A stretch of DNA of 64,000 bases from Leptotrichia sp. oral taxon 221 (GTDB taxonomy: Bacteria; Fusobacteriota; Fusobacteriia; Fusobacteriales; Leptotrichiaceae): NCBI RefSeq assembly GCF_018128245.1, contig NZ_CP072378.1:620001-684000 (forward strand), written 5' to 3'. A program made the position numbers and the translations under genes. The notes under the pieces were generated by a model that searched no databases, was not told where the DNA came from, and saw only the letters and a program-made list of their open reading frames with translations. Numbering within the stretch: the stretch's first letter is position 1; each line of letters opens with the position of its first letter. Shown in pieces: positions 9,341-18,169 of the stretch.

Positions 9341-9369
9341 ATTATAACATATTATTTTCTTTTTGTCCG
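9341..9369 (-). promoter_or_regulatory. Promoter of udk (minus strand)
   Basis: On the minus strand CGGACA (9364-9369) and TATAAT (9341-9346) are 17 nt apart, with TG ahead of the -10. It is back-to-back with the promoter of the M32 gene. Confidence 0.6.
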
Positions 9370-9399
9370 TTACAAAAAAATAAATTAATGTGATATAAT
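9370..9399 (+). promoter_or_regulatory. Promoter of the M32 carboxypeptidase gene
   Basis: TTACAA (9370-9375) and TATAAT (9394-9399), spacer 18 nt, TGA before the -10. Confidence 0.6.
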
Positions 9400-9440
9400 A
9401 AAAAGTATTCTGTATAAAAAGGAAATTTGAGGAGGAAAAA

Positions 9441-10958
9441 ATGAACGAAAAAATGAAGAAAATTAAAGAAATATTAGAGAAAAAAGCAGCATTTGATGAT
9501 GCGATAACGTTGTTAAATTGGGATTTGGAAACAGAGGCACCTAGAATGGCGATTGAGAAAAAGTCTAAGACACTTAATTATTTGTCGGGAGAAAGTTATT
9601 CGACTGTAATAAATGATGAGTTTAAGGAACTTGTTTATTCGGTTGATGAGAATAATTTGAATGAATTAGATAGAAAAATTATTCAAGAGATAAAAAAAGA
9701 GACGTTTGAAAAAATGAAAAAAATACCCAAAGAAGATTATCAAAAATATTCAGAGATTGTTTTAGTAGCTTCAAGGGTTTGGGAGAGAGCTAAAAATGAA
9801 AATAATTATGAGATTTTTAAGGATTATTTGAAGCAAATTATAGAATATAATAAGAAATTTATTAAATTGAGGGGATATGAAGGGCATCAATACAATACGC
9901 TTTTGGACGATTATGAGCCAGAAATGACTGTTGTGGAATTGGATGAATTTTTTGAGAAGGTAAGAACTGAATTGTCGCCATTGATTAAGAAAATTGTTAA
10001 GAGCGAGAAAAAAGTTTTAGATGAAGAAAAAAGAAAAAAATTTAAATCATTGAAATTTGATATTCAAAAGCAGAAAGAGCTATCTAAAGAGATTCTAGAT
10101 GTAATGAAATTTGATTTTGAGAGAGGTATTTTGAAGGAAAGTGAGCATCCGTTTACTACTGATATGGGAAATAAAGATGTTAGAATTACGACGCATTACT
10201 ATGAGAATAATTTATTGAGTTCAGTTTATTCAACAATTCATGAAGGTGGACATGCTTTGTATGAACAACACATCACAGACGAGATTTCTAATACGATTTT
10301 AGGAAATGGAACTTCAATGGGAATTCATGAATCACAATCGAGAATTTATGAAAATATGTTTGGAAGAAGTCGAGAATTTTTAAGTTTTCTTTATCCAAAA
10401 ATTGAAAAAGTTTTTGATGGAATATTGTCAAAAAATGGGATAACTGCTGAAGATTTGTATATTCTAGCAAATGAAGTTGAAGAGTCGTTTATTAGAATTG
10501 AAGCTGATGAATTGACGTATCCGATTCATATTTTGATAAGATATGAGCTTGAAAAAGAGATTTTTAGCGACTTGGATAAGGAAGTTGATGTAGATGAATT
10601 GGCAGAAGCTTGGGCAGATAAATATGAAAAATATTTAGGAATTAGACCAGAAACTTATTCAAAAGGAATTTTACAAGATGTTCACTGGGCTTCAGGATTA
10701 TTTGGATATTTTCCTTCATATGCGCTAGGAAGTGCTTATTCTGCACAAATTTACGATACAATTAACAAAAAAGTAAATATTTTAGATGAATTAAAAAATG
10801 GAGAATTCAGTAGAATAAATGAAATTTTAAAAAACAATATTCATCAATTTGGGAAAACAAAAACACCAAAAGAAATAATAAAAGACATGACTGGAAAAGA
10901 ATTTGATTCATCATATTATATTGATTATTTAATTGGTAAATTTTCTGAGATTTATTAA
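9441..10958 (+). CDS. Carboxypeptidase, M32 (Taq) family
   Basis: A 505-residue zinc carboxypeptidase with the broad specificity known for the M32 family, probably used for turnover of peptides in the cytosol. The HEGGH motif near residues 266-270 (STIHEGGHALYEQ) is the HExxH zinc site, and HESQSRIYENMFGRS downstream gives the third ligand region. The N-terminal NWDLETEAPRMA segment is also typical. GAGGAGG precedes the ATG. Length matches the family. It is divergently transcribed from udk, with both promoters in the 140-nt gap. Confidence 0.93.
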   Translation: MNEKMKKIKEILEKKAAFDDAITLLNWDLETEAPRMAIEKKSKTLNYLSGESYSTVINDEFKELVYSVDENNLNELDRKIIQEIKKETFEKMKKIPKEDYQKYSEIVLVASRVWERAKNENNYEIFKDYLKQIIEYNKKFIKLRGYEGHQYNTLLDDYEPEMTVVELDEFFEKVRTELSPLIKKIVKSEKKVLDEEKRKKFKSLKFDIQKQKELSKEILDVMKFDFERGILKESEHPFTTDMGNKDVRITTHYYENNLLSSVYSTIHEGGHALYEQHITDEISNTILGNGTSMGIHESQSRIYENMFGRSREFLSFLYPKIEKVFDGILSKNGITAEDLYILANEVEESFIRIEADELTYPIHILIRYELEKEIFSDLDKEVDVDELAEAWADKYEKYLGIRPETYSKGILQDVHWASGLFGYFPSYALGSAYSAQIYDTINKKVNILDELKNGEFSRINEILKNNIHQFGKTKTPKEIIKDMTGKEFDSSYYIDYLIGKFSEIY

Positions 10959-11102
10959 AAAACATTTAATTTGGTTTCAATCTATTGAAATTTAAGATTT
11001 TCAAGGTATACTTTTATCAAAGTAAGAGACACAAAAAAATTGAAAAACGTATATTTTTTAGTAAATAGAGTTGAATTTTTTTTTGGAAAGAGAGGGATGA
11101 AA

Positions 11103-12452
11103 ATGATACACACGAATGAAGAAATGCAGCAAATACAAAAAAGATTTATAGATTTAGAAATCAAAAGTTTTGCTAGAGAAGTAATTGAATTTATCGATGA
11201 CAGTCCAAGTGCCTATCATGCAGTAAAAAATTCATCAGATATTTTGGAAGAAAATGGATTTCAAAGATTGAATCCGAGAGAAGAGTGGAAATTGAAAAAA
11301 GGGGGTCAATATTTTGTAAAACAATCAAATTCTGCGATAATTGCGTTTACAGTGGGGAAAGACGTAGATTTGTCGAGAGGGTTTAAAATATTTGGATCAC
11401 ATACAGATTCGCCTTGTTTCAGAATAAAACCAAATCCTGAGATGATTACAGAGAATATAATTCGATTGAATACGGAAGTTTATGGGGGACCAATTTTAAG
11501 TACATGGTTTGACAGACCACTTTCAATCGCAGGAAGAGTTATTCTTAGAACAAATGATCCGTTTTTTCCAAGAACAGTTGCTATAAAATTTGATGAGCCA
11601 CTAATGACAATACCAAATTTAGCAATACATCAAAACAGGGATGTTAATAATGGGGTAAAAATTGACAGACAAAAAGATGTGTTGCCAGTAATTGGATTAA
11701 TGAATGAAATATTTGAAAAAGATAACTTTTTATTAAATTACATTTTTGATAAAATTAATTTGAAAAAAGAAGATGTTTTGGATTTTGATTTGTATGTTTA
11801 CAATACTGAAAAAGGATGTCTTTTGGGGGCAAATGAAGAATTTATTTCAGCACCAAGAATTGATAATTTAGTTTCAGTTTATGCAGGACTTTTAGGATTG
11901 GTGGAAAGTGAGCATAATCAAAAACAAATAAACGTTTTTGTGGCTTTTGATAATGAAGAAATTGGAAGTGCGACAAAACAAGGGGCAGATTCAAATTATT
12001 TAATACATACATTGGAAAGAATAGTGTTAGGATTAGGTTATACGAGAGAAAATTTCTTGAGAATGTTAAGTGGATCATTTATGTTATCGGCAGATGCAGC
12101 ACACGCAGCACATCCTGCACATATGAACAAAACGGATCCTACAAGCAGAGGTAGAATTAATGAAGGTATTTCAGTAAAAATTAGTGCTAGACAAAAATAT
12201 ACTTCAGACGGATTTTCAACTTCTGTAATAAAACAAATAATTGATGGAACAGATATTAAAATACAGCCGTTTGTAAATGAGTCAAATGAATTGGGAGGAA
12301 GTACAATAGGACCTATTTCTTCAACTCACTTAGAAATCGATGGAATAGACGTTGGAATACCTATGCTTGCAATGCACTCAGCAAGGGAACTTTGTGGAGT
12401 GTCAGATGTTTATTTCTTGAAAGAATTGGCAACAGAATTTTTTGAAAAATAA
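11103..12452 (+). CDS. M18 family aminopeptidase (aspartyl aminopeptidase-like)
   Basis: A ~450-residue metallo-aminopeptidase forming large cytosolic complexes. Metal-binding segments are visible: GSHTDSPCFRIKP, DNLVSVYAGLLGL, AFDNEEIGS and the closing LAMHSARELCG; SADAAHAAHPAH is also typical of M18. The frame is open from TTG 11040, but ATG 11103 sits 6 nt after GAGGG and gives MIHTNEEMQQ; ATG 11097 is the alternative. Together with the M32 and M24 enzymes it suggests active peptide use. Confidence 0.9.
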   Translation: MIHTNEEMQQIQKRFIDLEIKSFAREVIEFIDDSPSAYHAVKNSSDILEENGFQRLNPREEWKLKKGGQYFVKQSNSAIIAFTVGKDVDLSRGFKIFGSHTDSPCFRIKPNPEMITENIIRLNTEVYGGPILSTWFDRPLSIAGRVILRTNDPFFPRTVAIKFDEPLMTIPNLAIHQNRDVNNGVKIDRQKDVLPVIGLMNEIFEKDNFLLNYIFDKINLKKEDVLDFDLYVYNTEKGCLLGANEEFISAPRIDNLVSVYAGLLGLVESEHNQKQINVFVAFDNEEIGSATKQGADSNYLIHTLERIVLGLGYTRENFLRMLSGSFMLSADAAHAAHPAHMNKTDPTSRGRINEGISVKISARQKYTSDGFSTSVIKQIIDGTDIKIQPFVNESNELGGSTIGPISSTHLEIDGIDVGIPMLAMHSARELCGVSDVYFLKELATEFFEK

Positions 12453-12505
12453 TATAAATTGTTAAAACTATAAATATTATAAATGATTATGTAATAATAA
12501 TATAT

Positions 12506-12534
12506 TTTACATTTATGATTTTTTATGATAGTAT
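12506..12534 (+). promoter_or_regulatory. Likely promoter of the asnB leader
   Basis: TTTACA (12506-12511), 17-nt spacer, TAGTAT (12529-12534). Start near 12541, just upstream of T-box stem I. Confidence 0.45.
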
Positions 12535-12540
12535 AAGTTC

Positions 12541-12940
12541 ATAATAAAGCTAAATAGATGAAAAGACTGTGATAGAGAGAGTAGCTTTTTACAGAAGTTA
12601 AGAGCGAGTTAGAGATGGTGGAAGTCTAACAATGGAGTAATTAGTGAAGAACACTCTGGAGTTGCTCACCGAAAGAATTTCTTTTAGAAATGAGAGATTT
12701 AATATAAATTATAAAAATTTTAAATAAAATGAATTAAATCAATAAAAAGAAATTTTAGTAGACTGAGACGTGATCCAATTACGTTAGTATTGGCGGGTAT
12801 CGAGTGCATGAAAAGGCATTTCCGTACATTGTAATTATGAAAAACATTAATTGTAAATTTGTTTTGACAAGTTTGTAACATACTTAATTCATATAATGTA
12901 TATTTAATACCCGCAATTTTTTAGAGATTGCGGTTTTTTC
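12541..12940 (+). promoter_or_regulatory. T-box riboswitch, asparagine-specific, controlling asnB
   Basis: Stem I runs from about 12579 to 12667: GAGTAGC (12579-12585) pairs with GTTGCTC (12661-12667) with wobbles. The conserved distal region GATGGTGGAAGTC is flanked by GTTAGA and TCTAAC. The specifier loop reads GAAG-AAC-A (AAC at 12650-12652), an asparagine codon, followed by the conserved CTGGAG. TGGC at 12791-12794 matches the NCCA end of tRNA-Asn with discriminator G. GCGGGTAT (12793-12800) can pair with ATACCCGC (12907-12914), which overlaps the 5' arm of the terminator. Uncharged tRNA-Asn should allow read-through into asparagine synthetase. The antiterminator is not canonical. This fills the 545-nt gap before asnB. 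Confidence 0.85.
12911..12939 (+). terminator. T-box regulated terminator before asnB
   Basis: CCGCAAT (12911-12917) pairs with ATTGCGG (12927-12933), followed by six T. Its 5' arm is shared with the antiterminator pairing. Confidence 0.88.
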
Positions 12941-12997
12941 TTTATTTAGCAGTTGTATAATTACGAAAATTTAAGAGAAAAAAGGAGAGAAATTAGT

Positions 12998-14581
12998 ATG
13001 TGTGGATTTGTATTTGCATCAAAACAAAAAATTAATAAGGAAATGTTTAAAAAAAGTTATGACAATATTTTTCATAGAGGGCCTGATAACCAAATAATCA
13101 AAGAAGAAGATGGGATTTGGGGATTTCATAGATTATCGATTATGGATTTGTCAGCAAAAGGAAATCAACCGTTTGAAAGAGATGGGAAAAAATTGATTTG
13201 TAATGGGGAGATTTATAATTTCTTGGAATTGAGGGAATTGTTGAGGGATGAGTTTGAATTTAAGTCAGAAAGTGATTGTGAAGTACTTATTCCGCTTTAT
13301 GAAAAATTTGGATTTGAAATTATGTTGAAGATGTTGGATGCTGAATTTGCTTTAGTTTTATTTGATGGAGAAACTGGTGAAATAATGGCTGGAAGAGATC
13401 CGATTGGTATAAGACCGATGTTTTATGGATATGATAAAGAAACTGGCGGAATCGCATTTTCATCAGAAGCTAAAGGCTTAATAGAATTTTGCGATGAAGT
13501 ATTTCCATTCCCTCCAGGTCATTATTACAAAGATGGAGAATTTCATTTGTACAATGATTTGGCAGATCCAAAAAGAATTATTGATGAAGATTTAGATACG
13601 ATAACTTCTAAAATTAGAGAAAAATTGGAAAAAGGAATAATAAAGAGATTACATTCAGATGCACCGTTGGGATTTTTGTTGAGTGGTGGATTAGATTCTT
13701 CATTGGTTTGTGCAGTTTCTCAAAAATTTTTGGATAAACCAATAAAAACTTTTGCAATTGGGATGGAAACAGATCCGATTGACTTGAGATATGCGAAAGA
13801 AGTGGCGGATTTTTTAGGAACGGAGCATACAGAAGTAATTATGACAAAAAAAGATGTTTTGGATTCGTTGGAAAAAGTAATTTGGCACTTGGAAACATGG
13901 GATATTACAACAATAAGAGCTAGTATTGGAATGTATTTAGTGTGTAAATATATTCACGAAAATACTGATTTGAAGGTGCTTATGACAGGAGAAGTCAGCG
14001 ATGAAATATTTGGTTACAAATATACAGATTTTGCACCGACACCTGAAGAATTTCAAAAAGAATCTCAAAAAAGAATTAGAGAATTGTATATGTATGATGT
14101 GTTGAGAGCTGATAGAGTGATTGCTGCAAATTCGTTAGAAGCAAGAGTTCCGTTTGGTGACTTGGATTTCGTAGATTATGTTATGAGCGTGAATCCTGAG
14201 AAAAAAATGAATAAATATAATAAAGGAAAATATTTATTGAGAAAAGCATTTGAAGGGTTAGACTACTTGCCAGATAGCATTTTGTATAGAGAAAAAGCAG
14301 CGTTTAGTGATGCAGTAGGACATTCAATGGTTGATTATTTGAAAGAATATGCAGAGGGGAAATATACTGATGAGGACTTGAAAAATGCTGTAGACAAATA
14401 TCCATATAGAACACCATTTACAAAAGAATCACTACTGTATAGAGATATTTTTGAAAAATTCTACCCAAACAAAGCTAAATGGATAAAAGATTTTTGGATG
14501 CCGAATAAAGAGTGGGAAGGATGCGATGTAGACGATCCAAGTGCAAGAGTGTTGAAAAATTATGGAGATAGTGGGAAATAA
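12998..14581 (+). CDS. asnB: Asparagine synthetase, glutamine-hydrolysing
   Basis: Makes asparagine from aspartate, glutamine and ATP. The true start is ATG 12998: AGGAGAG lies 8 nt upstream and the encoded MCGFVF places the nucleophile Cys at position 2 after Met removal, as in class II glutamine amidotransferases; the frame from TTG 12953 would bury it. The amidotransferase domain (HRGPD, CNGEIYN) is followed by the PP-loop synthetase domain (LSGGLDSS near residue 227; MTGEVSDEIFG). About 527 residues, normal for the short AsnB form. Its asparagine T-box leader independently supports the function. Confidence 0.96.
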   Translation: MCGFVFASKQKINKEMFKKSYDNIFHRGPDNQIIKEEDGIWGFHRLSIMDLSAKGNQPFERDGKKLICNGEIYNFLELRELLRDEFEFKSESDCEVLIPLYEKFGFEIMLKMLDAEFALVLFDGETGEIMAGRDPIGIRPMFYGYDKETGGIAFSSEAKGLIEFCDEVFPFPPGHYYKDGEFHLYNDLADPKRIIDEDLDTITSKIREKLEKGIIKRLHSDAPLGFLLSGGLDSSLVCAVSQKFLDKPIKTFAIGMETDPIDLRYAKEVADFLGTEHTEVIMTKKDVLDSLEKVIWHLETWDITTIRASIGMYLVCKYIHENTDLKVLMTGEVSDEIFGYKYTDFAPTPEEFQKESQKRIRELYMYDVLRADRVIAANSLEARVPFGDLDFVDYVMSVNPEKKMNKYNKGKYLLRKAFEGLDYLPDSILYREKAAFSDAVGHSMVDYLKEYAEGKYTDEDLKNAVDKYPYRTPFTKESLLYRDIFEKFYPNKAKWIKDFWMPNKEWEGCDVDDPSARVLKNYGDSGK

Positions 14582-14703
14582 GATTGATAAAGACTTTTGC
14601 CTTCTTTAGAGAAAATGAGTGGAAATAATAAAAATACTTTTTTGATTAATGAAATAAATTGAAAAAAATAAAAAATAATCAAGCAGAAAAATGAAAAGTA
14701 TGA

Positions 14704-14709
14704 TATAAT
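14704..14709 (+). promoter_or_regulatory. -10 element of the deaD-like gene
   Basis: TATAAT with a TGA extension, 39 nt before the ATG. No good -35 is visible, so it would depend on the extended -10. Confidence 0.4.
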
Positions 14710-14747
14710 AGTTTGTATTAGTAAAAAAAGGAAGGTAAAAGGAAAGA

Positions 14748-16457
14748 ATGCAAAAATTTGAAGATTTAGGATTGAGTACAGAATTACTTAATGCATTGAG
14801 TAAAAAAGGATTTGAAGAACCAAGTGAAATACAAAGATTAGTAATACCAGAATTATTAAAAGAAAGAACACATTTAATAGGACAAGCGCAAACAGGAACA
14901 GGAAAAACTGCAGCGTTTAGTATACCGATATTGGAAACAATAGATGCGGATAAAACAGTAAAAGCATTGATTTTAGCTCCAACAAGAGAATTGGCAAATC
15001 AGGTTGCAGATGAAATTTATTCATTAAAAGGTGAAAAAGATATAAAAGTATTGGCTGTGTATGGAGGAGCTTCTATTGAGCAGCAAATAAAAAACTTAAA
15101 AAAGGGTGTAGATATTGTAGTTGGAACGCCTGGAAGAGTTATGGACCTAATGAGAAAGAAAATTTTAAAAGTTGATAACTTAGATTATTTCGTATTGGAT
15201 GAAGCGGATGAAATGCTTAATATGGGATTTCTTGAAGATATCGAATTAATATTAGAAAAAACAAATGACGAGAAAAAAATGTTATTCTTCTCAGCAACAA
15301 TGCCTAAAGCTATTTTGGATATTGCAAAAAGATTTATGGTTAACTACAAAATGTTAAAAGTTGAGAAAAAAGAATTGACAACTAACTTGACAGAACAAAT
15401 TTATTATGAAGTAAAACAAGAAGATAAATTTGAAGCATTATCAAGAGTTTTAGATTATGAACAAGATTTTTATGGAATTGTTTTCTGTAGAACAAAATCT
15501 GAAGTTGATGATGTAACAAATAGATTGAAAGCTAGAAATTACGATGCTGAATGTATTCACGGAGACATTACACAAGGATTGAGACAAAAAGCATTGGATT
15601 TATTTAAGAAAAAAGTGCTTACAATATTAGTAGCGACAGATGTTGCAGCAAGAGGAATAGATGTAAGTAATTTGACACATGTAATTAATTATTCGATACC
15701 ACAAGAGGCAGAGTCTTATGTTCATAGAATTGGAAGAACTGGAAGAGCTGGACAAAAAGGTATTGCAATTACATTTGTAACACCTAGAGAAGCTAGTAAA
15801 TTAGCGCAAATTAAAAGAATTACAAAAACAGACATTAAGAGAGAAAATATACCAAATGTGGAAGAAATCTTAAATGCGAAAAAAGAAGCGTTAATTGCTT
15901 ATGTGGATGAAATTATTAAAGAAAACGACCATAATGCATATGATCAATTAGCGACTGAATTATTGGAAGGAAGAAATCCACAAGAAGTTTTAGCTTCTGT
16001 GTTAAGACATGTTTATGAAGATGAATTCTTGCCTGAAAATTATAATGAAATTGAAAATGTAAAAGTTAAAATTGATGATAAAACTAGATTATTCATTGCG
16101 TTAGGTTCTAAAGATGGTTATAACGCTGGTAGATTGTTAGATTTATTGAATAAAAAAGCTAAAACACCTGGAAGAAAAGTTAAAGATATTAAGATTATGG
16201 ATAAATATTCATTCATAACAGTACCTTTACAAGAAGCAGAATTTATTATTAGAGCTTTAAATTCTAAGAAAGATTCAAAACCATTAGTAGAAAAAGCAAA
16301 TAGCACTGGTGGAAATTCAAGTGGTAAAAAATCTGGTGGAAGAAGAAAAAGAAAGTCATCAGACAAAAAATCAGATAAGAAATTAAACAAGAAACAAGAT
16401 AAAGGTTCTTCAAAAAGAAAGAAAAGTTCAAAAAAATCAAAAAAAGATAGACATTAA
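14748..16457 (+). CDS. DEAD-box RNA helicase (DeaD/CshA type)
   Basis: A 569-residue ATP-dependent RNA helicase for ribosome assembly or mRNA decay. Motifs in order: Q motif (FEEPSEIQ), Walker A AQTGTGKT near residue 46, PTRELA, DEAD near residue 150, SAT, and HRIGRTGRAG. After the two RecA domains comes a DbpA-type RNA-binding domain (about residues 440-505: RLFIALGSKDGYNAGRLLDLL). The tail from about residue 515 is a Lys/Ser/Arg-rich low-complexity extension, probably disordered and RNA-binding. AAGGAAAG precedes the ATG. Cold-shock-type or ribosomal roles are family knowledge, not shown here. Confidence 0.93.
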   Translation: MQKFEDLGLSTELLNALSKKGFEEPSEIQRLVIPELLKERTHLIGQAQTGTGKTAAFSIPILETIDADKTVKALILAPTRELANQVADEIYSLKGEKDIKVLAVYGGASIEQQIKNLKKGVDIVVGTPGRVMDLMRKKILKVDNLDYFVLDEADEMLNMGFLEDIELILEKTNDEKKMLFFSATMPKAILDIAKRFMVNYKMLKVEKKELTTNLTEQIYYEVKQEDKFEALSRVLDYEQDFYGIVFCRTKSEVDDVTNRLKARNYDAECIHGDITQGLRQKALDLFKKKVLTILVATDVAARGIDVSNLTHVINYSIPQEAESYVHRIGRTGRAGQKGIAITFVTPREASKLAQIKRITKTDIKRENIPNVEEILNAKKEALIAYVDEIIKENDHNAYDQLATELLEGRNPQEVLASVLRHVYEDEFLPENYNEIENVKVKIDDKTRLFIALGSKDGYNAGRLLDLLNKKAKTPGRKVKDIKIMDKYSFITVPLQEAEFIIRALNSKKDSKPLVEKANSTGGNSSGKKSGGRRKRKSSDKKSDKKLNKKQDKGSSKRKKSSKKSKKDRH

Positions 16458-16489
16458 TCTAAAAATTTGATATTATTATATACAAATGT

Positions 16490-16532
16490 CCCCTTAAAAA
16501 TCTGTTAGTTTTTAATAGATTAGATAGGGGAA
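16490..16532 (+). other. Imperfect hairpin between deaD and the thiol peroxidase gene
   Basis: CCCCT near 16491 pairs with AGGGG near 16530, with an inner AATCT/AGATT stem. It is followed only by AAATTTATTT, so it is a weak terminator or a 5' leader hairpin. Confidence 0.4.
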
Positions 16533-16561
16533 ATTTATTTAAGTAGAGAATTGTTAGGTTG

Positions 16562-16600
16562 AAAGGAGGACACAACGAAAAAGTTGTGTTTAAGATTATG
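16562..16600 (+). promoter_or_regulatory. Shine-Dalgarno and start codon separated by a hairpin (tpx)
   Basis: AAAGGAGG (16562-16569) is followed at once by ACACAAC (16570-16576), loop GAAAAA, GTTGTGT (16583-16589), then 8 nt and ATG 16598. The linear gap is 28 nt; with the hairpin folded it is 8 nt. No other ribosome site is near the ATG. Confidence 0.7.
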
Positions 16601-17242
16601 AAGAAATTATTGTTAATTACAGGATTACTAGGAATTATGGTTTCTTGTGGTTCAAAAAAAGAAGTTTCAGCAGCTCCAGCAGGAGTTCCAAAAGAGTACA
16701 CTCAATATTTGGATACTTTAAAAGCTGACAACAATTTAAAAATAACTATGGGAGGAAATCCTGTTACGATTGTTGGGAAAGAAACAAAAGTTGGAGATAC
16801 GTTAAAAGGTGTTCCATTAACAGTAAATAGTAAATTGGAAGAAAAGAATATTTTAGCAGATAAAGCGATAAAAGTTATTTATACAGCACCTTCATTGGAT
16901 ACGAAAGTTTGTTCGTTACAAACAAAAATGTTGAATACAGCAGCAGCTAAATATCCAAATGTTAAATTTTATTCAGTTACTGTAGATACTCCATTTGCAC
17001 AAGAAAGATTTTGTACAGCAAATGATATAAATGGAATTAAAACAGTTTCTGATTACAAATATCATCAATTTGGAGCACAAAATGGACTTTTAATGAAAGA
17101 AAGTGGATTGTTAACTAGAGCATTGATGATTGTTGATGAAAATAATGTTGTTAAATATATTGAATATGTGCCAGAACAAGGTAAGGAAGCTAATGTTGAC
17201 AAGGCATTGAAATTCTTACAAGAAAAAATGTTAAAAAAATAA
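16598..17242 (+). CDS. Thiol peroxidase (Tpx-like) with lipoprotein signal
   Basis: An atypical 2-Cys peroxiredoxin that reduces hydroperoxides. The peroxidatic Cys is in SLDTKVCSLQ (near residue 104) and the resolving Cys in DTPFAQERFC (near residue 138), matching the Tpx motifs. Unlike ordinary Tpx, it begins with a lipoprotein signal, MKKLLLITGLLGIMVSC, with Cys17 as the lipidated residue, and a short Ser/Ala/Pro linker. So it should be anchored in the envelope. The start at 16598 depends on a Shine-Dalgarno brought close by a hairpin. A longer frame from TTG 16559 would place the ribosome site inside the gene. A strong terminator follows. Confidence 0.88.
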   Translation: MKKLLLITGLLGIMVSCGSKKEVSAAPAGVPKEYTQYLDTLKADNNLKITMGGNPVTIVGKETKVGDTLKGVPLTVNSKLEEKNILADKAIKVIYTAPSLDTKVCSLQTKMLNTAAAKYPNVKFYSVTVDTPFAQERFCTANDINGIKTVSDYKYHQFGAQNGLLMKESGLLTRALMIVDENNVVKYIEYVPEQGKEANVDKALKFLQEKMLKK

Positions 17243-17254
17243 AATAAATTTGTG

Positions 17255-17304
17255 AAATACGCTAGATACTTGTGGTAAAAACAGGTTGAAAAGCGTATTT
17301 TTTT
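17255..17304 (+). terminator. Intrinsic terminator after tpx
   Basis: AAATACGCT (17255-17263) pairs with AGCGTATTT (17292-17300), followed by T residues; the loop is long (28 nt). Confidence 0.75.
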
Positions 17305-17437
17305 ATTTTCAAAAAGATTGATAAAAAGTGGAAAATTGGATATAATGAAATTGTTAATTCTATTTTATTTTTTGAGAGATTGTACAGATGGAATTAAAAT
17401 AGAAAATGAGAAATTTTTAGAAAAGAAAAGAGGGAAA

Positions 17438-18139
17438 ATGTATAGAGTTGTATTAATAGATGCAGATGATACTTTATTTGATTATGAAAAGTCTGAAAAA
17501 CATGCGATGAGAAAGGTTTTTGAAGATTTTGGTTTTTTTGAAAGAAATTCTGAAGAGGAATATTTTTCAATAAAGGAAGAGTACAAGAAGATTAATAGTT
17601 TTTTGTGGTCGGAATTGGAGAAAGGGAATATTACAAGTAAAAATTTGAGGGTAGAGAGATTTAAGCAATTGTTTGAGAAAGTTGGACTTAAATATGATGC
17701 TGAAAAATTTAGTCAAGGGTATTTAGATAGATTAGGTGAGGGGACTTATTTATTTGATGGTGCGGTGGAATTATGTAAGTATATAAAATCTAAGTACAAA
17801 GTGGCGATTGTGACAAATGGTATTAAAGAAGTTCAACATTCTAGAATAGAAAATTCAAAAATTAGTGAATATATTGATGAAATTATTGTTTCAGAAGAGG
17901 TTGGAGTGAGTAAGCCAAATTCGAAGATTTTTGAGTATGCGATAAAAAAATTGGGGTGTGAAAATTTAGACAAGAGTGAAATTATAATGATAGGGGATTC
18001 GCAAACAGCTGATATTAAAGGTGGGATTAATTTTGGAATAGATACTTGTTGGGTTAATTTATTAGGGAAAGATGAAAATCCAGAAATTAAAACAAAATAT
18101 AAAGTTGATAAATTAAGTGAGTTGTATGAAATAATTTAG
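17438..18139 (+). CDS. HAD-superfamily hydrolase, YjjG-type (nucleotidase-like)
   Basis: About 233 residues. HAD motif I is LIDADDTLFDYE at the N-terminus (nucleophile Asp in DADDT), motif II is IVTNG, motif III is the Lys in SKPNSKIF and motif IV is MIGDSQTADIKGG. The cap insertion and order resemble YjjG/YfnB house-cleaning nucleotidases. I start it at ATG 17438, preceded by GAGGGAAA and giving MYRVVLIDADD; the frame from 17318 adds 40 residues with no family similarity. It is separated from the phospholipase gene by only 30 nt. Confidence 0.85.
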   Translation: MYRVVLIDADDTLFDYEKSEKHAMRKVFEDFGFFERNSEEEYFSIKEEYKKINSFLWSELEKGNITSKNLRVERFKQLFEKVGLKYDAEKFSQGYLDRLGEGTYLFDGAVELCKYIKSKYKVAIVTNGIKEVQHSRIENSKISEYIDEIIVSEEVGVSKPNSKIFEYAIKKLGCENLDKSEIIMIGDSQTADIKGGINFGIDTCWVNLLGKDENPEIKTKYKVDKLSELYEII

Positions 18140-18169
18140 GTTTTGATAAAATGGTGAAAGGAGAATAAT

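Noticed and set aside
12846-12896. Promoter inside the asnB leader (TTGACA and TATAAT)
   Set aside because: The spacer is 22 nt, too long for normal sigma-70 use; kept only as a remark.
12953-12997. Longer asnB from TTG 12953
   Set aside because: It would bury the N-terminal catalytic Cys and begins just after the T-box terminator with no ribosome site.
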